Origin: Actinospineispora spinosispora DSM 44797
GTDB taxonomy: Bacteria; Actinomycetota; Actinomycetes; Mycobacteriales; Pseudonocardiaceae
DNA length: 64,000 nucleotides
Direction: 5' to 3'
Assembly (NCBI RefSeq): GCF_000429025.1
Contig: NZ_AUBB01000031.1
Span: 62,001 to 126,000 of the forward strand
Below the pieces are notes generated by a model that worked only from the letters and a program-made list of their open reading frames with translations, was not told where the DNA came from and made no database searches. Positions 27,391 to 35,684 of this stretch are shown here, one piece after another; the first letter of the stretch is position 1; each line of letters begins with the position of its first letter. A program made the translations under genes and the position numbers.

Positions 27391-28365
27391 ATGAAATCCG
27401 AATCCCCGGCCAAGTTCGGTCACGCGATCATCGCGGCGCTCAGTCGGTCGAGCGGTCTGTGGCGACGGCCTCGGTCGTTGTGGGCCGCGCTCGGGATCGT
27501 TGGGATCGCGGCCGCGATCATCGCGCTGGGCGTCATCGGCGACGGGCAGACCCGACAGTATCGGGACGGCGCCGCCAAGGTGGCCGATCAGATCAACATC
27601 ACCTCTGATCGGACCAGGATCCCGGGCCTCGGTGGGAGCGCGCCGCTGAGCCTCACCGACTCGGACGTCAGCGCGCTGCGCGACAGGCACCGCGCGCCAC
27701 ACCTTGCCGAGGTCTCCCCCATGATCACGGGCAGCATCACGGTCGCCGAGGGCAAGGCAGCGGAGAAGGCCAACGTGGTCGGTGTCGAGGAGGACTATCC
27801 CCAGCTCGTTGCGCGCAACATCCTCGCCGGGCGCTGGTTCAGCGCGAGCCAGATCACCGACGGCGATCGAGCCGTGGTCATCGGCCCGACGACCGTCAGC
27901 TTGCTCTTCGGTCACAACACCGATCCACACACCGTCATCGGGCGCTCGATCCAACTGGCGAACAGCGCCTTCACCGTCGTCGGTGTCTTCGAGTCCAACG
28001 ACCAGGCCGACAACCTGGCCGTGGTTCCGTTGGCCGCCGCCCGTGCCTACCTCACCGGAGACCGGGACGGCCGGGTCGACAGCATCATCGCCAAGTCGAC
28101 CGACAGCGCTACCGTGGGTGACGCCGTGCGGGAGATCACGACGGTGCTGGATGCTCAGCATCATGTCGCCACACCCGCCGACCGCGGCTACAACGTCAGC
28201 ACGTTCACCGAGTCCATCAGGAAAAGCGGAGACTATCTCTACTCCCTGAGCATCTTCGTCATCACCGTGGCGGTGATCTCCTTGTTGATCGGCGCCGTCT
28301 GTATGGCGAGAATCAAGTCCCGGCGGGACCGACGAGCACGTTCCCTCACCGTCACTACCGCGTAG
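27391..28365 (+). CDS. Truncated MacB-like ABC permease: first TM and extracytoplasmic domain
   Basis: A 324-residue homologue of the C-terminal part of the permease at 56371-58332. It has one N-terminal membrane segment (LWAALGIVGIAAAIIALGVI), the MacB periplasmic core domain (DQINITSDRTRIPG, then LVARNILAGRWFSASQITDG), and a second membrane segment after ESIRKSGDYLY. It ends with RRDRRARS just where the full-length protein starts its FtsX tail, so the last two or three membrane helices are missing. The start at 27391 has GGAG six bases upstream. It may be a decayed paralogue or a separate two-TM sensor-like protein. Confidence 0.75.
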   Translation: MKSESPAKFGHAIIAALSRSSGLWRRPRSLWAALGIVGIAAAIIALGVIGDGQTRQYRDGAAKVADQINITSDRTRIPGLGGSAPLSLTDSDVSALRDRHRAPHLAEVSPMITGSITVAEGKAAEKANVVGVEEDYPQLVARNILAGRWFSASQITDGDRAVVIGPTTVSLLFGHNTDPHTVIGRSIQLANSAFTVVGVFESNDQADNLAVVPLAAARAYLTGDRDGRVDSIIAKSTDSATVGDAVREITTVLDAQHHVATPADRGYNVSTFTESIRKSGDYLYSLSIFVITVAVISLLIGAVCMARIKSRRDRRARSLTVTTA

Positions 28366-28747
28366 ACCCGGGTCGGTGCGGGTCACTGCCCGTCGCCGCG
28401 ATCCGATCGGACCGCTGGTCAGCGAGCAGATCCAGTGGCACGTACCGGATTCGTGGAGCAGTGTCGAGTCGACGTGGATTGAAGGATCGCCGACCCTTCA
28501 GTAGATTCGAATGTAAAGCATCGAGATGTCTCGCTTTACCGGAATAGTCCGGGGCGCGGAGGCTGGTTCCGATGCCCACTCATGGCGTCTCGCACCCGAG
28601 TTCGGTCTGTGCGCCTGGCCAGTATCGGAATGGCCGCTCCGCCGACATCGACGTGACGCGATCCCGCGACGGCATCGGATCTCAGATTCCCCATCGGAAT
28701 GGGGCCGAGGACCACCTCGGGTCCACCACAGAAAAGGATTGCGACAC
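28366..28747. other. 382-base spacer with no supported gene
   Basis: An open frame continuous with the downstream peptide runs from 28526, but its composition (Arg/His/Trp-rich, no ribosome-binding site) argues against translation. The segment probably holds the promoter and leader of the small amphipathic peptide gene. I see no other structure. Confidence 0.4.
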
Positions 28748-28903
28748 ATGCTGCTGCACGGACTCGCCACATACGCAAGTAGCAATACCCACGTTCTCGC
28801 CGAGGGAGCATCGGCGGCGGGCGGGGTCGGCGACCTGCTCTCCGGCGTCCTCGGCACCGTGACCGGCCTGCTCGGCAAGGTGCTCGGCCTGGTCGGTCTG
28901 TAA
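28748..28903 (+). CDS. Small amphipathic peptide, 51 residues
   Basis: ATG 28748 follows AAAGGA at a workable distance. The peptide has a mixed N-terminal half (MLLHGLATYASSNTHVLAEG) and a C-terminal half of repeated small and branched residues (GDLLSGVLGTVTGLLGKVLG then LVGL) that would form an amphipathic helix with one Lys and one Asp. Such a helix is typical of membrane-active peptides (bacteriocin-, phenol-soluble-modulin- or holin-like), though no family is recognised. A strong terminator follows. It lies 382 bases after a truncated MacB-like permease, whose relatives export peptides. Confidence 0.55.
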   Translation: MLLHGLATYASSNTHVLAEGASAAGGVGDLLSGVLGTVTGLLGKVLGLVGL

Positions 28904-28926
28904 GTAACCGCCCTCCAGAACAGGCG

Positions 28927-28966
28927 TGGCCGCTGATCCGCCCTCCCCTCGACGGGTCAGCGGCCA
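28927..28966. terminator. Stem-loop terminator after the small peptide
   Basis: A perfect 10-base inverted repeat (TGGCCGCTGA and TCAGCGGCCA) with a 20-base loop lies 23 bases after the peptide stop. There is no clear T-run, as is usual in high-GC actinobacteria. Confidence 0.6.
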
Positions 28967-29166
28967 TGCCGTCTTCCACCGAACCGCTTCCGCCCGACTG
29001 CCTTTATTACCGACTTGCCGATCGTTTATCCCGCCATTAAGCCCGCTGGTGATTCTGTACCGTACAGACGGACCGCGGCCAGGAACTGCGCACGGGCGCA
29101 CTCGTATCGGACCGTCCGCACACCAGCCGATTCGTGACGCGATCGCAAGGAGCGGGATCACCCCCG

Positions 29167-29901
29167 ATGAGCCGTACACACCGAACCATTGTCGTATCGG
29201 CCGCGATCGCCGCCCTCACCGGAGCGGCTGTACTGATGGCGGCCCCCGCGCTGGCCAGCACATCCGACTCCGATTCGACCCAATCGCAGCTCTCCGGTGT
29301 AGCCGACAGCCACCCCAGGACCGAGCGGGCCGAGAGCCGATCCGACGACGAGGACGAGGACGACGACGACACCGCTGGTCAGGCAGAGCCGGGCAAGGCA
29401 GGCAAAGCAGGCAAGGCGGACGAGCACGACACCGCCGGTCAGGCGAAGCCGGGCAAAGCAGGCGAGGCGGACGGGCACAGCACGACAGGCGGGGCGAAGG
29501 CAGGCACCGGAGGCAAGGCGGGCAACGCGTCCGTCTCGGACACTGATGACAGCACGGAGGGTGCGGGTCACTCCCAGGACGGGCAGTCGGGCGAGGTCAA
29601 GGAACACCAGGCGAAGGTGACCGCGGCGAAACCCGACCGGGTCCGAATCGACAGCCCCGCCACCGGTCAGATGAAGAAGCTACCCGGCGATACCTCGGCG
29701 CATCCCGCGCGAAGTTCCCTGGCGTCCACACCGACCTCCACGCCGACACCTAAGCCCGTGCACGCGCCCAAGGCCGCTACCAAGGCGACTCCGGCGACAA
29801 CCGCCCATTCGACGTCACCCCACGATCACGCACAGCATCGGGATCCGCACCCCGCCCTGCCAGGCCTGGGTCGGCAACCCGAGCCGCCCAAGATGGGTTG
29901 A
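29167..29901 (+). CDS. Secreted low-complexity protein with AGQA/GKAG repeats
   Basis: A 244-residue protein with a signal peptide (MSRTHRTIVVSAAIAALTGA, cleavage after APALA). The mature part starts with an acidic run (DDEDEDDDD), then collagen-like imperfect repeats of DTAGQAxPGKAGxAD type, then a Pro/Thr/His-rich end. Repeats of this kind are typical of flexible wall-associated proteins. The start was chosen because AAGGAGCGGG precedes ATG 29167 and the signal begins there. The leader resembles that of the gene at 861. Function unknown. Confidence 0.65.
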   Translation: MSRTHRTIVVSAAIAALTGAAVLMAAPALASTSDSDSTQSQLSGVADSHPRTERAESRSDDEDEDDDDTAGQAEPGKAGKAGKADEHDTAGQAKPGKAGEADGHSTTGGAKAGTGGKAGNASVSDTDDSTEGAGHSQDGQSGEVKEHQAKVTAAKPDRVRIDSPATGQMKKLPGDTSAHPARSSLASTPTSTPTPKPVHAPKAATKATPATTAHSTSPHDHAQHRDPHPALPGLGRQPEPPKMG

Positions 29902-29999
29902 GTGACGGGTAGCCCGAGCGTGCCGAAGAGCCCGCTTCGTACGCAAGGCCCGCCGCTCCCCAGCAGCCCGGCGGTCTCGGACCCGTTCCCCGGTTCGCG

Positions 30000-31370
30000 G
30001 TGTCCGAGACCACCGGGCCACGCACGGTCACAGTCGGCGCCGGGATCGCGCCTGGCCTTACGGAGGCTCCAGTGGGTGGAATCCACAGCAAGATCGATGT
30101 AGGGAGGTCCCGTCGGCGACGGATCGACAAGCCGGCCAGCAGGGCATCGGCGGGCAGGATGTCGGCCGGTACGACGGTGCTGGACCGCGACCCGGAGCCC
30201 AGACCGGAACCCGACGAGCGTCCGACGCCGCGCGGCGATACCCGCCCACCGGTCCGGCAGACGGCCGAGCCCGACGCCGCACACCCGACCACGACGCCGA
30301 AGAAACCGAAACCGGCGAAACGCCCCGGTCGGACCAGGGCTCTGCTGCTCGAGATCGCCCTGTTCACCTTGGCGCTGGCCGGCGCGGGCATGATCGGAAT
30401 GCACCGCACCCGCCTGATCGGACTCGCACTGGTCGTGGCGTCACTCACTGCCGTCTACCTGCTGCGCAGACGTCGATCCGGTAGCCGCTGGGGAACCGCC
30501 ACCGCGTTCGCCGCGCTGACCTTCGCCGTGATCGGCGGCCTGGTGGTCACCATGGCCCCGGACGGCCCATTGCGTTCGGTGAAGCCCAGGGACGTGGGCT
30601 CCTGGGTCCGCTCCGCCGTGATCCAGGGCATCACGATGAAACCCCCACCAGGTCGCACGACGATGCCGGTGCGGGCGCCGATGACGCCGGACCCGGAACG
30701 GGAGCCCGCGGTTCCGGCGTTTTCCGCGCCCACACCGGCATCACCGACCCTTCCCCCGCCGCCGATCCCGGCGATTCCTCCGGTTCCCTCGACCCCACCG
30801 TTGCCGTCACCCCAACCCCCGCCGGTCCCACCGCCCGCACCGATACCGGCGGATCCGCCGTCGCCGCTGCCGTTCAACGAACCGCCGCCGGAGTCGCGCG
30901 AGAAGCCATCACCCGGGCCATCGCCCGAGAAGCCATCACCTGGGCCATCGCCGAAACCAGACCATATCGATGACGCCCCGGCGGACGATGCCCCGTCATC
31001 GGACCACTCAGACGACCGGTCAGACGACTCGAAGCCGAAATCCGACCACCACGTCAAGGATTCCGACCGGAATTCAAAGGACGAGGACGATCATCGGTCG
31101 AAGAAGTCCGACGACGACGATTCCGATTTCGGCGACCTGGCGCGCAGCATGCGCAGTGGCTCAGGGGATGAAATGGGCGGCGGATTCGGCGACCGGCCCG
31201 GTGTCAATTCAGGGAACACCGGCGGCGGCATGCACAGCAGCGGCAGTGGATTCGGCGGCCCCGGCGGCAGCGCCAACGGGTCTTCAGGAGCGGATTCCGG
31301 TGGCCCCTCCGGCGGGGGCAACGGCGGGAACGGCGGCCAGGGTGGAAACGGTGGAAACGGTTTCGGCTGA
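30000..31370 (+). CDS. Three-TM protein with Pro-rich, acidic and Gly-rich tail
   Basis: A 456-residue protein. Residues 1-115 are basic and Pro-rich (cytoplasmic), about 116-185 hold three hydrophobic segments, and the rest is a long extracytoplasmic tail. In order the tail is a poly-Pro stretch, a repeated PSPGPSPEK unit, an Asp/Ser/Lys-rich part (DDSKPKSDHH) and a Gly/Ser-rich end (GGNGGNGGQGGNGGNGFG). The start GTG 30000 is uncertain. Such an arrangement suits a wall-spanning anchor. It follows the secreted repeat protein on the same strand by 98 bases. Confidence 0.65.
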   Translation: MSETTGPRTVTVGAGIAPGLTEAPVGGIHSKIDVGRSRRRRIDKPASRASAGRMSAGTTVLDRDPEPRPEPDERPTPRGDTRPPVRQTAEPDAAHPTTTPKKPKPAKRPGRTRALLLEIALFTLALAGAGMIGMHRTRLIGLALVVASLTAVYLLRRRRSGSRWGTATAFAALTFAVIGGLVVTMAPDGPLRSVKPRDVGSWVRSAVIQGITMKPPPGRTTMPVRAPMTPDPEREPAVPAFSAPTPASPTLPPPPIPAIPPVPSTPPLPSPQPPPVPPPAPIPADPPSPLPFNEPPPESREKPSPGPSPEKPSPGPSPKPDHIDDAPADDAPSSDHSDDRSDDSKPKSDHHVKDSDRNSKDEDDHRSKKSDDDDSDFGDLARSMRSGSGDEMGGGFGDRPGVNSGNTGGGMHSSGSGFGGPGGSANGSSGADSGGPSGGGNGGNGGQGGNGGNGFG

Positions 31371-31376
31371 GTCCGC

Positions 31377-31691
31377 TCAGGCGGCGGGGCTGGTGTCGTC
31401 GATCCAGGCGGTCAATCGCTGGCCGGAGTGCAGCACCACGTTGCCCGCACGCAGCAGGCGCGTGATGTGACCGACGTTGGCCAGGCTGCCCAGCTCATCG
31501 GCATCAGTCGGGCTCACGCCTGAGGCCACCGGTGTCCCGTCGTGGTCGGTGACGACGAACCGGACGTGCATCCGCCGGCTCTCGCGGCGCGGCGCACCCG
31601 AGGCAGAACGGTCCAGCGGGACCGTCTCGTCTGCCGGTCGGAGGCACGGACCCGATGTGCCGACACATCGGTCATCTGCCAGAATAGTCAT
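31377..31691 (-). CDS. Small hypothetical protein, 104 residues
   Basis: ATG 31691 has GGGAG seven bases upstream and begins MTILADDRCVG. The C-terminal half (MHVRFVVTDHDGTPVASG and then LLRAGNVVLHSGQRLTAWID) reads as a compact beta-rich fold. No family recognised. It ends seven bases from the convergent Gly-rich protein gene and starts divergent from a membrane-protein gene. Confidence 0.6.
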   Translation of the reverse strand: MTILADDRCVGTSGPCLRPADETVPLDRSASGAPRRESRRMHVRFVVTDHDGTPVASGVSPTDADELGSLANVGHITRLLRAGNVVLHSGQRLTAWIDDTSPAA

Positions 31692-31826
31692 CGGACCACT
31701 CCCCGTTCTCGATTTTCCGCGAGTCGTGCGATTAGTGTGCGGGACCGGAGAATAGTCGAAGACTAAGCGATGCCTAAGGTTCAGTAACCACCGTTCGGTG
31801 ATTCGAATACTCGATATCGTCGAGAA

Positions 31827-32654
31827 ATGCCATCCCCAGCATCGCCGGATAGCGGATCGAAGCCGCCCTCGGACCCGCTGGTATCGGTCGACTTCGGCCA
31901 ATGGTGCCGACGGGTACTCAATTCCAGCCGTCGCGGTCTCGCCCGGCTGCTGCTGGTCCAGCTGATCGCGCAGGCGCTCGCCAGCGGGTGCACGGCTGTA
32001 GTCAAGCCGCTGCGCGCCGCGTCTCTCGACCCGTCGTGGACCGGTCCGTCGACCAGAGTGCTCGACGCCGCAAGTTCGGTGCTGTACATGGCGATCACGT
32101 CGTGCGCGGTGGTGGCCTCAGTCGTCCTGATGATCCGAGTCGCCGCGGGCCAGCCTTCGGGTGTGCGGCTGCTGGTTCGGATCATGATCCGAAGGACGCT
32201 CCCCTTGACCTTCTGGCTGGGCGTCGCGGGCTCGGGATATCTCCTGCTGGTGTGGCTCACCGCCATCGGCGGCTCCGATCCGCTGTACCTGGCGGTAGGT
32301 GTGTTCCTGTATCTATACGTCGTCTTCGGCGCCTCGCTGGTCGGTGTGATCGTGGTGGAGCGCAGGTTCTGGCCGCTCGGTCGATGCTTCGCCCTGATCC
32401 GCCATCGCTTCTGGGCGACCACCGGGCGGCTACTGCTCGCGCATCTGGCGTTCATGCTCTACTGGGCGGTCACCAGCTACCTGCCGGTCGACCGGCTCGG
32501 CCCGCTGTTGGGTGGACTGACTCTCATTCCGATCAACATCGTGGGCACCGCGGTGGTCCTGGTCAGCTACGCCGAGCTGCGCGCCCGGTCGGACCCGACG
32601 ACCACCACCCGCACCCTGGACGCGGAGCTGACCTCCGGGACTCAGCCGTCCTGA
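31827..32654 (+). CDS. Polytopic membrane protein, function unknown
   Basis: A 275-residue protein with about six hydrophobic segments between residues 40 and 255. The basic stretch VERRFWPLGRCFALIRHRFW before the last third is like that of actinobacterial DUF-type membrane proteins similar to glycerophosphodiester phosphodiesterase membrane domains, but I cannot assign a family. Its last 13 bases overlap the convergent PLDc_N-domain gene. Confidence 0.7.
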   Translation: MPSPASPDSGSKPPSDPLVSVDFGQWCRRVLNSSRRGLARLLLVQLIAQALASGCTAVVKPLRAASLDPSWTGPSTRVLDAASSVLYMAITSCAVVASVVLMIRVAAGQPSGVRLLVRIMIRRTLPLTFWLGVAGSGYLLLVWLTAIGGSDPLYLAVGVFLYLYVVFGASLVGVIVVERRFWPLGRCFALIRHRFWATTGRLLLAHLAFMLYWAVTSYLPVDRLGPLLGGLTLIPINIVGTAVVLVSYAELRARSDPTTTTRTLDAELTSGTQPS

Positions 32655-33061
32655 CCTCGTCCCTGGCGTCGCTGCTGTTCGGCGCGCTCCCGACACCGCC
32701 GCAGGAATTCAGCGTCCGCCTCCGGGTCCTCCGACGAGAACCGGCCAGGGCGGTCGTACTCGGGGAACTCAGGGCTGCGGCGCGCATAAGGCAAGGCTTT
32801 GGTGGGCGGGGCGACGCCGGTGGGGCGTCCCGCCACCAGCCAGACGATCGACCCGGCCAAGGGCGCTAGCACCACGAAGATCAACCAGACGAGCCGCGGC
32901 AGATTCCTGCACGCGTCGTCGTCGGTGGTCAGCACATCGAGGAGGCAGTACAGCCAGAGACAGAAAACCGCCAGGCCGACGAAGCCGTCCAGATAAAGCA
33001 CCGATACTCCTTCGAATAGTACGGCCGAGTTCAGGACAACATAGTCCCGCAGCGGGACCAT
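32642..33061 (-). CDS. PLDc_N-domain membrane protein
   Basis: A 139-residue protein with two membrane helices and the phospholipase D-nuclease N-terminal (PLDc_N) pattern: WLYCLLDVLTTDDDACRNLP, then LVWLIFVVLAPLAGSIVWLVAGRP. The tail is charged (RRCRERAEQQRRQG). In actinobacteria such proteins are common small membrane proteins of unknown role. The N-terminal 24 residues before the first helix may not be real, since GTG 33004 is an in-frame alternative. Confidence 0.8.
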   Translation of the reverse strand: MVPLRDYVVLNSAVLFEGVSVLYLDGFVGLAVFCLWLYCLLDVLTTDDDACRNLPRLVWLIFVVLAPLAGSIVWLVAGRPTGVAPPTKALPYARRSPEFPEYDRPGRFSSEDPEADAEFLRRCRERAEQQRRQGRGQDG

Positions 33062-33150
33062 GCCGAACCACTATTCACGCCATATCAACGGCAAGTTTTA
33101 TGACTCGCTTAGCGCAGACATAATCCATTGCGCAGTACGGCTTCGTGTTC

Positions 33151-33222
33151 GACACCGCGCACCGTAGGTTCACACCGCGCGGTGTGCACACTGCGCGGTG
33201 TCGACGTTAGGTGCGCGGTGTC
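33151..33222. repeat. 72-base palindromic element, full copy 2
   Basis: Same length as the copy at 25403 and about 85 percent identical. The outer left arm GACACCGCGCACCGTAGGT is identical; the right arm has diverged (GTTAGGTGCGCGGTGTC), so selection is not keeping the palindrome perfect. It lies between the PLDc_N gene and the 3' end of the hydrolase gene. Confidence 0.85.
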
Positions 33223-33264
33223 GCAGGGTCGCCGAGCGCGAAATCAGCCCATTCCATGGTCGCA

Positions 33265-34743
33265 TCACCCTCCGGGTTCGGTGAGGAACCGCGCGACCTC
33301 GGCGCGGGCCAGTGGGCCGTTCGCGGCCCGTTGGGTGACGTGGCCTGCCCCCGGGATGACCACCAGACGTCCAGCCGGTGCGCGGGACGCCTCCCGCTGT
33401 GCCCACTCCATCGGGGTCAGCAGGTCGTGGTCCCCGGCCAGCAGCAGCACCGGAACGGCGGGCAGGTTGTGGGTACCGGCGGGGAGCACGATGCCCGCCG
33501 GGTAGGACAGGACGGGAGTGTTCGGCCAGAGCCGGCAGGTCACCATCCGCCCGTTGTCGGCGGCCGCAGCCCGGTCATACGGCAGGAAAGCGTCATCGGG
33601 CAGTGCGTCCACCGCGGTGTGAATCGCCTCGGCCCGGCCCGCGACCGGGGTCGAGGCGTCCCCCCACGGGCCGTGCATGTCCTGGCACAGCGTGCTCGCG
33701 TGCAGCCCCAGGCTGAGCTGCTCCGGCCGGACCGCCTGGTTTCGCCGTACCGTGTCGATGATCGCGTCGAGCGCCGCGTAGTCGCCTGCCGCCGCGCGGT
33801 GCAGTGCGGCAGGCACCGCGTTCAGATCCGGCTTTCCGCTGGTCAGCACGGTGATGGTGGCGAGGAGTTCCGGGCCGTCATGTCGTGTGCGCACTACCTT
33901 GGCCAGATCCGCCACCGGGTCGGTGCCACATGCGGTCCGTTCACACACCAGGTTCAGGACTCGCGCGGTGCCGCCGAGTACCACCGTCTCCAGCGCCTCC
34001 GGGCCGTCGTGCGGCACGACCGAATCCAGTACCAGGCGGGCCACCCGGTCGGGATGGGTGATCGCGTATCGGGCGGCGACGAAGGTCCCGTAGGAGACGC
34101 CGTCGACGCTCAGCTTGGGCACCCGCAGCGCCTGGCGCAGCGCCTCGAGGTCGGCGACGGTGTCGGCGGTGCTGTAGAAACGCCGGACTCCGCCCAGCCG
34201 CTGTCCGCACGCCTGCACCGCACCTTCCTTCGGCGGGTCCAGATCGTTCGCGCCAGACGTGAGCTGCAGTTCCGGACAGCGCAGCGCGCCGACGCCGGTG
34301 CCGCGCTGGTCGATGAACACCAGCCGGTAGTCGCGGGTCACCTCGGGGGCGAGCTCGGTGGCGGTGATGTCGGCGGCCTGTGCCAAACCCGGTTGGCCGG
34401 GACCGCCGGTCAGCCGGATCAGAACCCCGCGCGGTGCGCCCACGTTGTCGCTCACCGCGACCGGCAGCGCCAGCTCACCGGAGTGTCGCGGCTGCGCGCG
34501 CAGCCCCGGATGATCCAGCGGCACGGTCAGCCGCGCACAGCTGAACGTCACGCCACCGGGCTTCGCCACCGGCCCCGGGTCGCTCGACCCCAGCTCGCCC
34601 GGAGTACACGGGTGGCTGCCGGTGAGTATTGGTTCGGGTGCCGGCAGCGGCCGATCCGGGTCGTCCGCACAGCCTGCAGCGCTGAGGCCGACCGCCACCA
34701 GCAGCGCCAGAACCAGCCCGACCACACCCTGGCTCCGGTTCAC
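33265..34743 (-). CDS. Lipoprotein alpha/beta hydrolase, S33/TAP-like (paralogue)
   Basis: A 492-residue paralogue of the protein at 9181. It has a signal peptide with lipobox-like AAGC, LTGGPGQPG in place of the oxyanion loop, the nucleophile serine in DGVSYGTF, the acid in AGDHDLLTP and the histidine in GAGHVTQRA. Colinear similarity runs the whole length, so one arose by duplication or both were acquired. The GTG start at 34743 overlaps the beta-helix lipoprotein gene by four bases; it is the last gene of a three-gene operon with that protein and a ZIP-like transporter. Confidence 0.9.
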   Translation of the reverse strand: MNRSQGVVGLVLALLVAVGLSAAGCADDPDRPLPAPEPILTGSHPCTPGELGSSDPGPVAKPGGVTFSCARLTVPLDHPGLRAQPRHSGELALPVAVSDNVGAPRGVLIRLTGGPGQPGLAQAADITATELAPEVTRDYRLVFIDQRGTGVGALRCPELQLTSGANDLDPPKEGAVQACGQRLGGVRRFYSTADTVADLEALRQALRVPKLSVDGVSYGTFVAARYAITHPDRVARLVLDSVVPHDGPEALETVVLGGTARVLNLVCERTACGTDPVADLAKVVRTRHDGPELLATITVLTSGKPDLNAVPAALHRAAAGDYAALDAIIDTVRRNQAVRPEQLSLGLHASTLCQDMHGPWGDASTPVAGRAEAIHTAVDALPDDAFLPYDRAAAADNGRMVTCRLWPNTPVLSYPAGIVLPAGTHNLPAVPVLLLAGDHDLLTPMEWAQREASRAPAGRLVVIPGAGHVTQRAANGPLARAEVARFLTEPGG

Positions 34744-35684
34744 GGCTTGCCCCCGATGATCGGGACGTCGTAGTCGTACTGGGAGGAGCCGTCCATCCCC
34801 ACCTCGTGATCGATCTCCGGAGCGACGACGTTGTCCGCGACGACCGCGCCGGTGGAGTGGTTCTGGAAGGAGAACGCCTTGGGTTTGCGGCCTCGGACCT
34901 CGTTGCCGACGATGGTGACGTGTTGGACGTCGTCGACCTCGGTGTCCTGGTAGGCGTGTGTCTCGCAGTAATTATCGGCGAATCGGATGTCCGCTGACAC
35001 ACCTATCCCTGAGCCGTCGCCGGCCGAGCTGTGCGGTCCTTCCGCGATCAGGCACTGGTTGGCGATCCGCTCACACCGGTTGTGCTCGATCACCACATGC
35101 CGGCTGGCCGGGTGGGCCGGGTCGGTGGCGAAGGTTTGCATGCAGTCGGCGTGCGCGAAGTGCAGATTGCGCACGTCCCGGATGGTGTTGTGCCGGATGG
35201 TGATGTCATCCCCGAAGAACCGGATGCCGTCGCCGTCCTCACCACGCGGGCTGATCGAGGTGCTGTTCTCCAGTGTGATGTCGTTGCCGGTCAACGAGAT
35301 GCCGGGCGCCCATGGGCGGATCGCGTTGATCCCGGAGACCGTGATGTGACTGGCCAGCACGGTGATTCCCTTGACCGAGGTGTGCCCGTCGCCGAGCACC
35401 GAGATCGGAGCCGCCGCCGTTCCGGATCTGCGCAGCACCAGGCGCCGACCGATACCGCCGAGCACACAGATCCGATCCCCCGGCGCGGCCTTGGCCAGTG
35501 CGGCGGTCATGGCGTCGGCGTCGGTCGCGATGCTGGTGCAGGCCTGCGGCGTGGGCAGCGGCCGAATCGCCCCGCGTCCGTCGGCGGCCGTCACCGATAC
35601 CGGGTCGGGATACCTCGCCGCGCCGCAACCAGCTAGTAGGACCACCCCCACCAGCGCGAGGACCGCCATTGCCGGGCGGTTCAC
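34740..35684 (-). CDS. Right-handed beta-helix lipoprotein
   Basis: A 314-residue protein with a lipobox LAGC about 20 residues from the start. Repeated short strands with alternating hydrophobic and polar residues, such as ITLENSTSIS, ITIRHNTIRDV, VVIEHNRCERI and VTIVGNEVRG, are the coils of a parallel beta-helix as in pectate-lyase-like and mannuronan-epimerase-like proteins. This suggests binding or cleavage of a polysaccharide outside the cell. GTG 35684 overlaps the upstream gene, and its stop overlaps the hydrolase start, so all three are co-translated. A longer open frame upstream lies over the ZIP-like gene and is not coding. Confidence 0.85.
   Translation of the reverse strand: MNRPAMAVLALVGVVLLAGCGAARYPDPVSVTAADGRGAIRPLPTPQACTSIATDADAMTAALAKAAPGDRICVLGGIGRRLVLRRSGTAAAPISVLGDGHTSVKGITVLASHITVSGINAIRPWAPGISLTGNDITLENSTSISPRGEDGDGIRFFGDDITIRHNTIRDVRNLHFAHADCMQTFATDPAHPASRHVVIEHNRCERIANQCLIAEGPHSSAGDGSGIGVSADIRFADNYCETHAYQDTEVDDVQHVTIVGNEVRGRKPKAFSFQNHSTGAVVADNVVAPEIDHEVGMDGSSQYDYDVPIIGGKP

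Noticed and set aside
29390-29530. True collagen triple-helix repeats in the secreted protein
   Set aside because: The Gly spacing is not a steady Gly-x-y over more than a few triplets, so it is only collagen-like in composition.
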